Assembly: GCF_001969365.1 (NCBI RefSeq)
Contig: NZ_CP019312.1
Coordinates: forward strand, 2,852,001 to 2,916,000
Direction of reading: 5' to 3'
DNA: 64,000 nt
From: Tateyamaria omphalii
Lineage (GTDB): Bacteria; Pseudomonadota; Alphaproteobacteria; Rhodobacterales; Rhodobacteraceae
The first letter of the stretch is position 1, and every line of letters begins with the position of its first letter. Positions 35,128 to 44,258 of this stretch are shown one piece after another. The notes below the pieces were generated by a model, which made no database searches, was not told the origin of the DNA, and saw only the letters and a list, made by a program, of their open reading frames with translations. The translations under genes were made by a program, and so were the position numbers.

Positions 35128-37053
35128 CTAGCCGACCAGCGCGTTGTCGTCGCGCTTGACCGCGATGATCGACGAGCGGGGCAGCGACCCTTCACCATCC
35201 GGGAACGGCGAGCCTGGGTGCTGGATGCCCACGAACATCGTGCGGCGATCAGCGGACCAGGTGAGGCCCGTCACTTCGCAGCCGTTGGGGCCAGTCAGGA
35301 ATCGGCGAATCTCACCTGTCACCGGATCACCCGCCAACATCTGGTTATTGCCCATGCCAGCAAAGTCGCCTTCGTTGTCGTCATCGCCGTCTGTCTGGAT
35401 CCAGATCAGACCGGTTGTGTCGATCTGCATCCCGTCGGGCGAGTTGAAGAGGTTGCCCGCATTGATGTTGGCCGACCCGGCATATGGCCCGTCGCTGTGC
35501 ACGGTGGGGTTGCCCGCCATGACATAGAGGTCCCAATCGAAGGTGGACGCACCATGGTCGTCGTTATGGGGACGCCAACGCACGATCTGACCGTAGTTGT
35601 TCAGCTCCCGCGGGTTCGGCGCGTTGGGCACCATGGGTTCTCCGGCCGCGTTGGTGCGGATTGACCCGTCATCATTGGTGGCCCCGCGGCGCGAGTTGTT
35701 GGTCAGGCAGCAATAGGCCTCGACCGCCGTGGGATTGACCGCGATCCATTCGGGACGGTCCATAGTCGTCGCGCTGACGGCCGTGCCCGCCATACGGGTA
35801 AAGACGGAGATTTCGGCTTGCGTCATGCCGGTGTCTTCGGGCGTGAGCGCGATCCAGATACCGGTGCCATCATCGTTGAACTTGGCCACGTGCAACTGAC
35901 CCTCGCTCAGCAGGGTCGAGGTGTCGCCGCCGGGGACATAGATGTCACGGCTGACCCACTTGTACATGTATTCACCACGTTCATCGTCGCCCATGTAGAC
36001 CACGACCTGACCTTCCGGTGACAGCGCATAGGCCGCGTTCTCGTGCTTGAACCGGCCCAGAGCGGTGTGCTTGACAGGGGTCGCATCCGGGTTCCAGGGG
36101 TCGATTTCCACGATATAGCCTGCGCGGTGCGGCTCGTTCGGGTTCTTGGAGATATCAAAGCGCGCGTCAAAGCTATGGTAGTTGTAGCGGCCCGGTTCGA
36201 CATCCGTGTTCACGCCGTAGCGTTTGAAGCTGGCAGCGTGCACATCGTCCAGCGACAGCTCTTCGGTGGTGCCGAAGTAACCGTTGAAGTTTTCCTCGCA
36301 CGTCAAGTAGGTGCCCCAGGGCGTGCGGCCCGACCCACAGTTGTTGAACGTGCCAAGCGAGGCAGCGCCCGTTGGGTCGTCATCGGTTTTCAGCAGATCG
36401 TGACCGGCTGCTGGGCCGTCAATGATCATGGGCGTGCGGTGGTGGATGCGGCGGTTATAGGGGCTGTCGACAACCACTTCCCAGCCGTTTTCGCCTTCGG
36501 TCACTTCCATGACGCTGACGCCCTGGAAGTTCTGCAGGCGCACGACGTCGTCGGCGGACATGGACGCGCCTTCCTGCTCGACGGCGAGGTTGATCTTGGG
36601 GTTGGGATATTCGCTGTTAACCACCAACAGTTCTGTGCCGCCCTTGTGGAACAGCTCCATCCCGTCGGTGTTTTCGCCGAACACACGGTCGGATCCTTCG
36701 GTCGGGATACCGGTGGTCGCGTCCCATTCAGGCGCGTCGGAGAAGAGCGGATCGCCCCAACGGACCAGAACGTCCCATTTGTAACCATCGGGCACATGTA
36801 CGGTGCCGTCTGTTTGCGGCGCAAGCTGGTCAAAGGCAAAGCGCGAGGACTGTCCGGCCATGGCCGTCGTGCCCTTCAGCAGGCCCGTGCCCATGACGGC
36901 GGCACCCGATCCGAAGGCCAGCACGCTGCCCAGAAAACCGCGGCGCGAAATGGCGCGCTCGACAACCTCGTCGAAGTCTTGCGTTGTTTTGCGTGGAAAT
37001 TTCAGCTCGTCCCAATCGTCAAAGGACAGATCCTGAATATCTGCGTCTTTCAT
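35128..37053 (-). CDS. phoX: PhoX-type alkaline phosphatase
   Basis: Exported calcium/iron-dependent phosphatase of the DUF839 family, 641 residues, used by marine bacteria to obtain phosphate. A twin-arginine signal is visible at about residues 36-62 (ISRRGFLGSVLAFGSGAAVM), preceded by a hydrophilic stretch. The mature enzyme has GTYLTCEENFNGYFG, GTFNNCGSGRTPWG, DARFDISKNPNEPHRAGYIVE and YCCLTNNSRRG. These hold the conserved acidic and Cys residues that bind the iron-calcium cofactor in the family. The ATG at 37053 has GGGAG upstream; twelve extra upstream codons lack support. A strong hairpin closes the gene. No clear Pho box is seen. Confidence 0.94.
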   Translation of the reverse strand: MKDADIQDLSFDDWDELKFPRKTTQDFDEVVERAISRRGFLGSVLAFGSGAAVMGTGLLKGTTAMAGQSSRFAFDQLAPQTDGTVHVPDGYKWDVLVRWGDPLFSDAPEWDATTGIPTEGSDRVFGENTDGMELFHKGGTELLVVNSEYPNPKINLAVEQEGASMSADDVVRLQNFQGVSVMEVTEGENGWEVVVDSPYNRRIHHRTPMIIDGPAAGHDLLKTDDDPTGAASLGTFNNCGSGRTPWGTYLTCEENFNGYFGTTEELSLDDVHAASFKRYGVNTDVEPGRYNYHSFDARFDISKNPNEPHRAGYIVEIDPWNPDATPVKHTALGRFKHENAAYALSPEGQVVVYMGDDERGEYMYKWVSRDIYVPGGDTSTLLSEGQLHVAKFNDDGTGIWIALTPEDTGMTQAEISVFTRMAGTAVSATTMDRPEWIAVNPTAVEAYCCLTNNSRRGATNDDGSIRTNAAGEPMVPNAPNPRELNNYGQIVRWRPHNDDHGASTFDWDLYVMAGNPTVHSDGPYAGSANINAGNLFNSPDGMQIDTTGLIWIQTDGDDDNEGDFAGMGNNQMLAGDPVTGEIRRFLTGPNGCEVTGLTWSADRRTMFVGIQHPGSPFPDGEGSLPRSSIIAVKRDDNALVG

Positions 37054-37166
37054 CGTGAACTCCCTAGTGTTTTGAGTGTGGCGATTCACGCCCCGCGTGT
37101 GCGTGCACCATGAACATCACCGCTATGTGACGAATGGATAACTTGGGCGTTATGTCGCGGGCCAAT

Positions 37167-37625
37167 TCACACCGGCAAGGCGGTGGTTTTGAACACGGTG
37201 CGCAGGGCAAAGCTGGACTGCATTTGCGCCACGCCGGGCAGGCGGGCGAGGGATTGCCGGTGGATGCGCGCGAAGTCCTCGGTGTCTTCGGCCACGACCT
37301 TGAGGATGTAATCCGCCGTGCCTGCCATCAGGTGGCATTCGAGCACATCGGGAATGCGCGCAACCGCCTTTTCAAACGCCTCGAGTACTTCGTCCGCCTG
37401 ACCCTGCAGCGTGATCTCGACGAAGACGGTGGTGGGCACGCCCATTTTGCGCGCATCCAGCAGGGCGACATAGTCCCGGATGTAGCCCGCCTGTTCCAGC
37501 CGCTGCACGCGGCGGTGACATGCCGAAGGGGACAGGTGCACGCGTTCACTGAGGTCTGCGTTGGACATGCGCCCCTTTTTTTGCAGGGCTGACAGGATAC
37601 GCCGATCTGTCGCGTCAAGGGTCAT
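37167..37625 (-). CDS. Lrp/AsnC-family regulator, AldR-like
   Basis: A 152-residue feast/famine regulator with an N-terminal winged helix (DATDRRILSALQKKGRMSNA, then SERVHLSPSACHRRVQRLEQ). The C-terminal ACT-like RAM domain has ECHLMAGTADYILKVV and DTEDFARIHRQSLARLPGV. It is divergent from alanine dehydrogenase, 134 bases away. That arrangement is typical of alanine- or leucine-responsive activators of ald. The long upstream frame extension crosses the ald control region and is rejected. Confidence 0.92.
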   Translation of the reverse strand: MTLDATDRRILSALQKKGRMSNADLSERVHLSPSACHRRVQRLEQAGYIRDYVALLDARKMGVPTTVFVEITLQGQADEVLEAFEKAVARIPDVLECHLMAGTADYILKVVAEDTEDFARIHRQSLARLPGVAQMQSSFALRTVFKTTALPV

Positions 37626-37759
37626 GTGCGCAGAATCCTTCGTTGAATTGATGCTTCGGCGCGGATTTCTTCGACTGTCATGCGCCAACACGAGCCATTT
37701 TCGGTGTCCGATTGCAAGCAGAATGCGCGAAGCTGGAGCCATCCACAGGAGGATCAGCC

Positions 37760-38878
37760 ATGCACATCGGATGCCCAACGGAAATCAAGCCACAGGAATA
37801 CCGGGTTGGGCTGACGCCCAATGCCGCGCGCGAAGCGGTTGCACATGGCCACAGGGTGACCATGCAGGCCGGTGCGGGTCAGGGCGCGGGGTTTGCCGAT
37901 GATGATTACATCGCGGCAGGCGCCGCGATCGTAGACACGGCAAAGGAGGTCTTTGCCACCGCCGACATGATCGTGAAGGTCAAGGAACCGCAGGCCGTTG
38001 AGCGCAAGATGCTGCGCGAGGGGCAGTTGCTGTTCACATATCTGCACCTCGCGCCGGACCCGGAGCAGACGCATGATTTGCTGGCTTCGGGCTGCACGGC
38101 CATCGCCTATGAAACGGTGACCGATGCGTCTGGCGGACTGCCGTTGCTGGCGCCCATGTCAGAGGTTGCGGGTCGTCTCGCCCCGCAGGTGGGCGCCTGG
38201 ACGCTGCAAAAGGCCAATGGGGGACGCGGTGTTTTGATGGGCGGCGTCCCCGGTGTCGGCCCCGCGCGCATTGTGGTGATTGGCGGCGGTGTCGTGGGCA
38301 CCCATGCGGCCCGTGTGGCCGCCGGGATGGGCGCGGATGTGACCGTGCTGGACCGGTCCCTGCCCCGCATGCGCTATCTGGATGACATATTTGCCGGTCT
38401 GTTCAAGACCAGCTTTGCCAGCGCGGGCAACACCGCAGAATTGGTGGCGGCAGCCGACATGGTGATCGGCGCGGTATTGATCCCGGGTGCGGCGGCCCCC
38501 AAGCTGGTGAGCCGCGCGCAGCTGTCGACGATGAAGCCGGGCGCCGCCATCGTAGACGTCGCAATCGACCAGGGTGGCTGTTTCGAAACGTCACGCGCAA
38601 CAACCCACGAAGACCCGATCTATGACGTGGACGGGATCATGCACTACTGCGTTGCCAACATGCCCGGCGCGGTGGCGCGCACCTCGACCATCGCACTTGG
38701 CAATGCCACGATGCCGTTCATGCTGGCGCTGGCGGACAAAGGGTGGCGGCAGGCCTGCGAAGACGATCCGCACCTGATGGCGGGCCTGAACGTGCATGCG
38801 GGCCAACTGACCTTTGACGCGGTCGGCAAGGCCTTGGGCATCGACGTGGTCGCACCTGACTGTGCGATTAAACAGTAG
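37760..38878 (+). CDS. ald: Alanine dehydrogenase
   Basis: NAD-dependent enzyme that interconverts L-alanine with pyruvate and ammonium. The 372-residue protein starts [20 protein letters not shown]. The substrate residues Lys75 (IVKVKEPQ) and His96 (TYLHLAPD) are at the positions known for the family. The Rossmann loop is [20 protein letters not shown]. The ribosome site AGGAGG precedes the ATG at 37760 by eight bases. The Lrp-like divergent gene is the likely activator. A hairpin at 38887-38915 follows. Confidence 0.96.
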   Translation: MHIGCPTEIKPQEYRVGLTPNAAREAVAHGHRVTMQAGAGQGAGFADDDYIAAGAAIVDTAKEVFATADMIVKVKEPQAVERKMLREGQLLFTYLHLAPDPEQTHDLLASGCTAIAYETVTDASGGLPLLAPMSEVAGRLAPQVGAWTLQKANGGRGVLMGGVPGVGPARIVVIGGGVVGTHAARVAAGMGADVTVLDRSLPRMRYLDDIFAGLFKTSFASAGNTAELVAAADMVIGAVLIPGAAAPKLVSRAQLSTMKPGAAIVDVAIDQGGCFETSRATTHEDPIYDVDGIMHYCVANMPGAVARTSTIALGNATMPFMLALADKGWRQACEDDPHLMAGLNVHAGQLTFDAVGKALGIDVVAPDCAIKQ

Positions 38879-38882
38879 TGGT

Positions 38883-38915
38883 AAAAACCGCCGCCCAAGG
38901 CGTACGGGCGGCGGT
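38883..38915 (-). terminator. Terminator between ald and mscL
   Basis: A perfect ten-base stem ACCGCCGCCC/GGGCGGCGGT with a nine-base loop. On the minus strand it is followed by TTTTTAC and ends mscL. On the plus strand it would follow ald by eight bases but lacks a good T run. Confidence 0.8.
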
Positions 38916-38933
38916 GCGTTCTTGGCGCTTGGA

Positions 38934-39368
38934 TCAGCCCTGTCTGGAAAGCTGATCGCGGATCTCGATCAGGATGTCCAACTCGCTCGGGCCGCTTTCC
39001 ACCTCCGGCTCCACCTCTTGCGGCTTTTCGGCCATCGCTTTGACCCTGTTCACGTAGCGCACCAGCATGAACACCACGAAAGCGATGATCAGGAAATTGA
39101 TGACCGCCATCAGGAAGGCGCCGTATGCGAACACGGCGGCGCCCGCCTCTCGCGCAGCTTCGAGCGAGGCGCCTGCGGCGACGTCGCCAGCCAGCACGGC
39201 GTAGTTGTTGGTGAAATCCAGACCACCGGTGAACAGCCCGATGATGGGGTTGATCAGGTCCCCCACCAATGACGTCACGATGGCGGTAAAGGCCGCGCCG
39301 ATGATGATACCGACGGCCATGTCCATGACATTGCCCTTGGCAATGAAATCCTTGAATTCGCTTAGCAT
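38934..39368 (-). CDS. mscL: Large-conductance mechanosensitive channel MscL
   Basis: A 144-residue pore protein that opens under membrane tension to release solutes on osmotic downshock. The first part, [20 protein letters not shown], continuing [17 protein letters not shown], matches the amphipathic N-helix and TM1 of the family. The second membrane segment is [20 protein letters not shown]. The charged C-terminal bundle ends [17 protein letters not shown]. The ATG at 39368 follows AAGGGACG; the 23-codon upstream extension is rejected. Confidence 0.95.
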   Translation of the reverse strand: MLSEFKDFIAKGNVMDMAVGIIIGAAFTAIVTSLVGDLINPIIGLFTGGLDFTNNYAVLAGDVAAGASLEAAREAGAAVFAYGAFLMAVINFLIIAFVVFMLVRYVNRVKAMAEKPQEVEPEVESGPSELDILIEIRDQLSRQG

Positions 39369-39513
39369 ATTTCGTCCCTTGTTGGCTTTTGCACGCGTTA
39401 TGTTGTTTTTGGTGCGTGCGTGAACATTGGTTAACACAACTGCTCACAGAGCAAAGACTATTTTGACGGGGAATTTCGCCTATGTCGGACCCATGGTTTC
39501 AAGGAGACGACCC

Positions 39514-40212
39514 ATGGCTGACCTCAGCGCCTTTCCGATCACGCAAAAATGGACACCCAAGGATCCGTCGATCCTACAGCTTTTTTCCTTTCCGACACCC
39601 AACGGGGTGAAGGCGTCGATCGCGCTGGAAGAGATGCAAATCCCCTACGAGGCGCATTTGGTCACGCTGGCGGATCCCGATGTCAAAAGCCCCGAATTCC
39701 TGTCGCTCAACCCAAACAACAAGATCCCGGCGATCATAGACCCCAACGGGCCGGATGGCGCACCGGTGGGCCTTTTCGAATCCGGCGCGATCCTGATCTA
39801 CCTCGCCGAAAAGTCCGGCAAGCTGATGGGCAAGACGGCCACGGACAAGGCCAAGACGATCCAATGGTTGATGTTCCAGATGGGCGGCCTTGGCCCGATG
39901 CTGGGGCAGATAGGGTTCTTCGTGAAGTTTGCGGGCAGCCAGTGGGAGGACAAACGACCGCAACAGCGCTACGTGGACGAGGGCAAGCGCCTGCTGGCCG
40001 TGCTGGAACAGGAACTGGAGGGCAAGGACTGGATCACCGGCGAGTACTCTATCGCGGATATCGCTATCGCCCCATGGCTGAACGCCCTGAACTTCTACGG
40101 CGCCCAAGACTTGGTGGGCTGGAGCGACCACACGAACCTGGTCGCCTATGTCGACCGCTTTTACGCCCGCCCGGCGGTGGACAAGGCCAAGAACATCCCG
40201 CCACGCCCCTAA
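39514..40212 (+). CDS. Glutathione S-transferase (YghU/YfcG-like)
   Basis: A 232-residue GST with a thioredoxin-like N-terminal domain (LFSFPTPNGVKASIALEEMQ). Conserved NPNNKIPAIIDPNG and the glutathione-binding ESGAILIYLAEKSG follow, then an all-helical C-terminal domain with GEYSIADIAIAPWL. The nu-class Thr/Asn in TPNGVK replaces the catalytic Tyr. Family members reduce organic peroxides or disulphides with glutathione. The ATG at 39514 follows AAGGAGACGACCC. A dispersed repeat begins right after the stop. Confidence 0.92.
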   Translation: MADLSAFPITQKWTPKDPSILQLFSFPTPNGVKASIALEEMQIPYEAHLVTLADPDVKSPEFLSLNPNNKIPAIIDPNGPDGAPVGLFESGAILIYLAEKSGKLMGKTATDKAKTIQWLMFQMGGLGPMLGQIGFFVKFAGSQWEDKRPQQRYVDEGKRLLAVLEQELEGKDWITGEYSIADIAIAPWLNALNFYGAQDLVGWSDHTNLVAYVDRFYARPAVDKAKNIPPRP

Positions 40213-40215
40213 TCC

Positions 40216-40242
40216 CTTCTTCTGGCTAAAAATACCACGGGG
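40216..40242 (+). repeat. Dispersed repeat, copy 3
   Basis: CTTCTTCTGGCTAAAAATACCACGGGG, split here for length as CTTCTTCTGGC and AATACCACGGGG. It sits four bases after the GST stop. The GC-rich hairpin found in copies 2 and 4 is degenerate. Confidence 0.6.
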
Positions 40243-40328
40243 GACGCCTTTGTCGCGCCATTGGTCCGAGAGACACTGGCGACGGCAAAGCCCCAATCAA
40301 AAAGAGGTGTCGCGCAGCGTCCCTTGGA

Positions 40329-41933
40329 TCAGCCCGCGCGCATACCCGCGCTGATCTTTTCGGCCATCATAATTGTGGGCGCATTCGTGTTCCCACCCAC
40401 CAGCCGCGGCATCAGCGACGCGTCTACGACGCGCAGACACTCAAGCCCACGCACTCGGCCGGCAGGGTCGGTCACCGCCATATCATCCTGCCCCATCCGG
40501 CAGGTGCCGACAGGGTGGTAGATGGTATCGGCCCGCGCACGGATGTCCGCCTCAAGCGCTGTATCGCTGCCATCATGGGCATAAAGCTGTTTGCCACGCC
40601 ACGGATCCAGCGGCGGGGCGGTCAGGATGTTCTCCATCCGTCGCGCGCCCTTCATCAGCAGGTCCAGATCGCGCCGATCCGTCAGATAGTTCGGATTGAT
40701 CCGAGGCGGCGCCGCGAGGTCCGAGGATTGCAGTCCCACATGGCCGCGGCTGTGCGGGCGCAGCACGCAGACATGGCAGGAATAGCCGAACGCCGTGTGG
40801 ATCTTGCGCATATGCTGATCGACGATACCGACAACGAAATGCAGTTGCAGATCGGGCCGGTCCGCGGACGGTTCTGACCGCAAAAACGCACCCCCTTCGG
40901 CAAAGGGAGAGGCAAAGAGCCCCGTGCCATCCTTGCGCCAGCGCAGACCCGCCTTGGCCAGCGCCAGCAACCCTGCGGGGTTCAGCCCCACCACATCATC
41001 CCGTTTCGAGCGGTAGCTGATGATGTAGTCCAGGTGGTCCTGCAAGTTCTGCCCGACGCCGGGCAGCTCATGCACCACGTCAATGCCGTGCTGCGCCAGT
41101 TCGTCCCCCGGGCCGATGCCGGACAAGAGCAAGAGGTGCGGCGAGCCAAAGGCACCGCCCGAAAGGATGACCTCGCGCGCAGCCTCCAACAGCTTGATCT
41201 TGCCCTGCTGCCGGATGCGCACACCGATGGCGCGGGCGCCGTCCATCTCGACCTTTTGGGCCACGGCGCGCGTCAGGATGGTCAGGTTGCTGCGCGCCCG
41301 CACCGCGGGCGGCAGGTAGGCTGCAGCGGCCGAGCACCGTTCGCCGCGCGCTGGCCCGCTGTGGTGCTGGGTCACTTGATAAAGCCCAACACCCTCCTGC
41401 CGGTCCCCGTTGAAATCATCCGTGATGCGAACCTGTTGTTTTGCAGCAGCTTCGACAAAGCTATGCGTGATCGTGCGCGGTTCGGATTGTTCGGCCACCT
41501 GCAAGGGGCCATCCCCGCCGTGCAGATCATCGCTGCCGCGCACATTGCCCTCGGACCGCTTGAAATAGGGCAACACGCTGTCCCAATCCCAACCTTCAGC
41601 TCCCAGATCAGCCCATTCGTCATAATCTTTGCGATGACCCCGCACATAAAGCATCGCGTTGATCGCGCTGGAGCCACCCAGCGTCCGCCCGCGCGGCTGA
41701 AACCCGCGCCGCCCGTTCAGTTCGGGCTGCGGTTCGGTGTGAAAGGCCCAGTTGTTGACCTTGGGCCGGCCCGAGATCATGCCCGCCACAAGCGCCGGAG
41801 CGCGGACGAAGATGTCGCGCCCGTTCCCCCCCGCCTCGATCAGGCAGACGGACACGGATGGGTCCTCGCTCAACCGCGATGCCATCACGCAGCCTGCGGA
41901 CCCGCCGCCGACGATCACGTAGTCGAATTTCAT
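40329..41933 (-). CDS. GMC-family FAD oxidoreductase (choline/alcohol dehydrogenase-like)
   Basis: A 534-residue flavoenzyme. The ADP-binding loop is [23 protein letters not shown] signature 1 is [19 protein letters not shown], and signature 2 includes [16 protein letters not shown]. The catalytic His lies in [10 protein letters not shown], with a C-terminal [12 protein letters not shown]. The GTCRMG and HPV wording fits the choline dehydrogenase/AlkJ subgroup, but no betaine genes are nearby, so an aliphatic or polyethylene-glycol-type alcohol substrate is equally possible. Confidence 0.9.
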   Translation of the reverse strand: MKFDYVIVGGGSAGCVMASRLSEDPSVSVCLIEAGGNGRDIFVRAPALVAGMISGRPKVNNWAFHTEPQPELNGRRGFQPRGRTLGGSSAINAMLYVRGHRKDYDEWADLGAEGWDWDSVLPYFKRSEGNVRGSDDLHGGDGPLQVAEQSEPRTITHSFVEAAAKQQVRITDDFNGDRQEGVGLYQVTQHHSGPARGERCSAAAAYLPPAVRARSNLTILTRAVAQKVEMDGARAIGVRIRQQGKIKLLEAAREVILSGGAFGSPHLLLLSGIGPGDELAQHGIDVVHELPGVGQNLQDHLDYIISYRSKRDDVVGLNPAGLLALAKAGLRWRKDGTGLFASPFAEGGAFLRSEPSADRPDLQLHFVVGIVDQHMRKIHTAFGYSCHVCVLRPHSRGHVGLQSSDLAAPPRINPNYLTDRRDLDLLMKGARRMENILTAPPLDPWRGKQLYAHDGSDTALEADIRARADTIYHPVGTCRMGQDDMAVTDPAGRVRGLECLRVVDASLMPRLVGGNTNAPTIMMAEKISAGMRAG

Positions 41934-42105
41934 ATGCCCTCCTCCCAGCCGGAACGCTATGAGTGGGGCGCTGATGGCACAAGCGTGACCCTAGGTCGGA
42001 CGGCGCTGATCTTTGACGCAAAGACCATTTGGAAACCGTCGCGGTTTTCACGTGCGGCCTGGTTATTTGCATCAAAAGCCGGATGTAAACTGCGCCAGTC
42101 TCCGT

Positions 42106-42552
42106 TCAGCCGGGCAGCGCACCTGTCAAAACGTAGCGCAGGATGTCTACGACCTGTCCCGGCTGCTCTGCGACCGCGAGCGCTGCGGCGTCCACTTCCT
42201 TGAGCGCGTGGGCGTGATCCGGCCCGTGCAGGATGATCAACGACTTGCCAAGGGCCGCGGCATAGCCTGCATCAAAGGCCGCATTCCATTGCTTGTACTG
42301 ATCGCCAAAGCGCACCACGACGACATCCGCATCCGCAATTCCCTTGCGGGTGCGGATCGCGTTGACCATGGCCCCCTTGTGGTCATGCCAATACTTCTGA
42401 TCTTCGGCCCCCAGGATCGCCACGCCGCAGTCGTCGCTGGCCGCATGGTCCGTGACCGGCGCAGAGAAGGTGATGTCGAGCCCTTGGGCGCCCGTGACGA
42501 TCTGTTCGCGCCAATCGGTGTGGATCTCACCGGACAAATACACATTCAGCAT
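42106..42552 (-). CDS. YtoQ-family protein
   Basis: A 148-residue protein with the YtoQ layout: start MLNVYLSGEIHTDWREQIV, middle GAEDQKYWHDHKGAMVNAIR, end SLIILHGPDHAHALKEVDAA. The fold resembles nucleoside 2-deoxyribosyltransferase-like proteins, but the function is unknown. It lies 63 bases downstream of a methyltransferase on the same strand, with which it may be cotranscribed. Confidence 0.82.
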   Translation of the reverse strand: MLNVYLSGEIHTDWREQIVTGAQGLDITFSAPVTDHAASDDCGVAILGAEDQKYWHDHKGAMVNAIRTRKGIADADVVVVRFGDQYKQWNAAFDAGYAAALGKSLIILHGPDHAHALKEVDAAALAVAEQPGQVVDILRYVLTGALPG

Positions 42553-42615
42553 CGCGTCGCTCCCTGTCGCTGTGGTCCCGCCTAACCTGCGCCTTGGGCG
42601 GCCAAAGGCAAGGGG

Positions 42616-43245
42616 TCAGACCGCGCGCGCCACGACGAAATGATTGGGCGGACGCCGCGGATAATTCCCGGTCTCCAATATCTCGAACCCGGCACGGGTG
42701 GTCCGCGCGTCCAGATCGGCGATGGTATCAAACCGCACATAGGGGGCCTTGCCCACCAACTGCATCACAGGGATGAGCCGCTTCAGCAGACCAAACTTGA
42801 AACCAAGTGACCGCTCCCCCAGGCAAGGCGATTTGGTGATAAAGAGCCCGCCGGGGGCGAGCAGATCATGCACGCGGGCCCAGGCCGCGTCGACCTTGTC
42901 CACGAGGTGAAACAGGTTGAAGGCCATCACCACGTCAAAGCTGCCGTCCTGCAGATCGGGGCTGAAGACATCCGCTTGCAAAAAACGGACATTCTCGACA
43001 CCCATCTTCGCCTCGGCCTGCGCGATCATGCCGCCGGAATAGTCTGTTGCGAGAACTGACCCGGCGTGTTCGGCCAGTCGCAGCGCGGTCGTGCCGGTCC
43101 CGCACCCGAGTTCCAGAACACGGTCCGTCGGTTTGAGATAAGATGCCACCCGTTCCAGCGTCTGATCGTAGGCGTCGGGGTCGCTGACGGGTTGTGCCGC
43201 GTATTTCACCGCGACCCCGTCCCAGAATTTTGCTGAGGTCTTCAT
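42616..43245 (-). CDS. Class I SAM-dependent methyltransferase
   Basis: A 209-residue methyltransferase. Motif I is VLELGCGTGTTALRLA with the acidic end of strand 2 in LATDYSGGMIAQA. Motif II/III is SFDVVMAFNLFHLVD and LLAPGGLFITKSPC. The C-terminal part is small, consistent with a small-molecule substrate; none can be named. The gene is divergent from a LysR regulator 84 bases away, which probably controls it and ytoQ. Confidence 0.88.
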   Translation of the reverse strand: MKTSAKFWDGVAVKYAAQPVSDPDAYDQTLERVASYLKPTDRVLELGCGTGTTALRLAEHAGSVLATDYSGGMIAQAEAKMGVENVRFLQADVFSPDLQDGSFDVVMAFNLFHLVDKVDAAWARVHDLLAPGGLFITKSPCLGERSLGFKFGLLKRLIPVMQLVGKAPYVRFDTIADLDARTTRAGFEILETGNYPRRPPNHFVVARAV

Positions 43246-43329
43246 ATGCGTCTCCTTCGCTCACGCATATAAGCCGCCTTTTCACCGGCAGAAATTGACC
43301 TTTTTCGCAGCCCAGATATACAGATTTGC

Positions 43330-44211
43330 ATGGACAGAGGTTTTGACTGGACACATATGCGCGCCTTTTTGGCGACGGCCGAGACCGGGTCTCTGTCGGC
43401 GGCAGCGCGACAATTGGCCGTGACGCAGCCAACAGTCGGGCGGCAGGTCGCAGCGTTGGAGCAGGAGCTGCGACTTGCCCTCTTCGAGCGCACGGCGCGC
43501 GCCATGACATTGACAGATGCGGGACGCGACCTGTTGGTTGAGGCGCGCCGAATGGGCGATGCTGCCCAGCGCATCAGCGTCATCGCGCAAGGGCGGACCG
43601 ATGGACTGGACGGCACGATCCGCGTCACAGCATCGGATATGATGAGCGCGTATGTGCTGCCTGACACGCTGCTGAAACTGCGCAGCATTGCCCCGCGCTT
43701 GCGGGTCGATGTGGTCGCGGCCAATGACATTCGGGACATCCTCAAGCGCGAGGCGGACATCGCCATCCGCCATGTGCGCCCCACCGAACCCGATCTGATT
43801 GCGCGCAAGATCAGTGATGCGTCGGCCCATCTTTATGCGTCAAAGGACTACGTGACGCGGCGCGGAATGCCGGCGACCGTCGAGGATCTGAAAGAACACG
43901 ACTTTATCAGCATGGCGGACGATGATCTGTTTATCGCCGCCATGGCGGACCGGGGCATCCCGGTCACGCGGGACAATCTGCGCGCCGGTTCGACCAGTGG
44001 GATCACAACGTGGGAGATGATGCGCAAGGGCTTTGGGCTTTTTCCGATGTCTGACCACATAGCAGAACAATTCGATGACGCATTGCGCCTGCTGGACGGC
44101 GTGACCGACCTGACCTTTCCGGTCTGGCTGGTCACTCACCGCGACCTGCACACGAGCAAGCGCATCCGGCTGGTGTTCGATCTGCTGACAGACATGCTGT
44201 CCGAAAGCTGA
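43330..44211 (+). CDS. LysR-family transcriptional regulator
   Basis: A 293-residue LysR-type regulator with an N-terminal helix-turn-helix (MRAFLATAETGSLSAAARQL, then VTQPTVGRQVAALEQELRLA). The effector domain has ADIAIRHVRPTEPDLIARKI and RAGSTSGITTWEMMRKGFGL. It is divergent from the methyltransferase-ytoQ pair. A hairpin repeat follows its stop. The effector is unknown. Confidence 0.92.
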   Translation: MDRGFDWTHMRAFLATAETGSLSAAARQLAVTQPTVGRQVAALEQELRLALFERTARAMTLTDAGRDLLVEARRMGDAAQRISVIAQGRTDGLDGTIRVTASDMMSAYVLPDTLLKLRSIAPRLRVDVVAANDIRDILKREADIAIRHVRPTEPDLIARKISDASAHLYASKDYVTRRGMPATVEDLKEHDFISMADDDLFIAAMADRGIPVTRDNLRAGSTSGITTWEMMRKGFGLFPMSDHIAEQFDDALRLLDGVTDLTFPVWLVTHRDLHTSKRIRLVFDLLTDMLSES

Positions 44212-44223
44212 TCTGCGGTGGAA

Positions 44224-44244
44224 GGTGCGCAGTAAATGCGCACC
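44224..44244. repeat. GGTGCGC hairpin repeat, copy 1
   Basis: A perfect eight-base stem GGTGCGCA-GTAAA-TGCGCACC thirteen bases after the LysR stop and 15 bases beyond the pheT stop. It resembles the copies near 47837-47886 and could end both convergent transcripts, though T runs are missing. Confidence 0.6.
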
Positions 44245-44258
44245 CTACGGTGTTGCAC

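Noticed and set aside
37054..37166. A possible Pho box upstream of phoX (CGTCACA..GGTGATG)
   Set aside because: The match to the paired CTGTCAT consensus is too weak to claim PhoB control.
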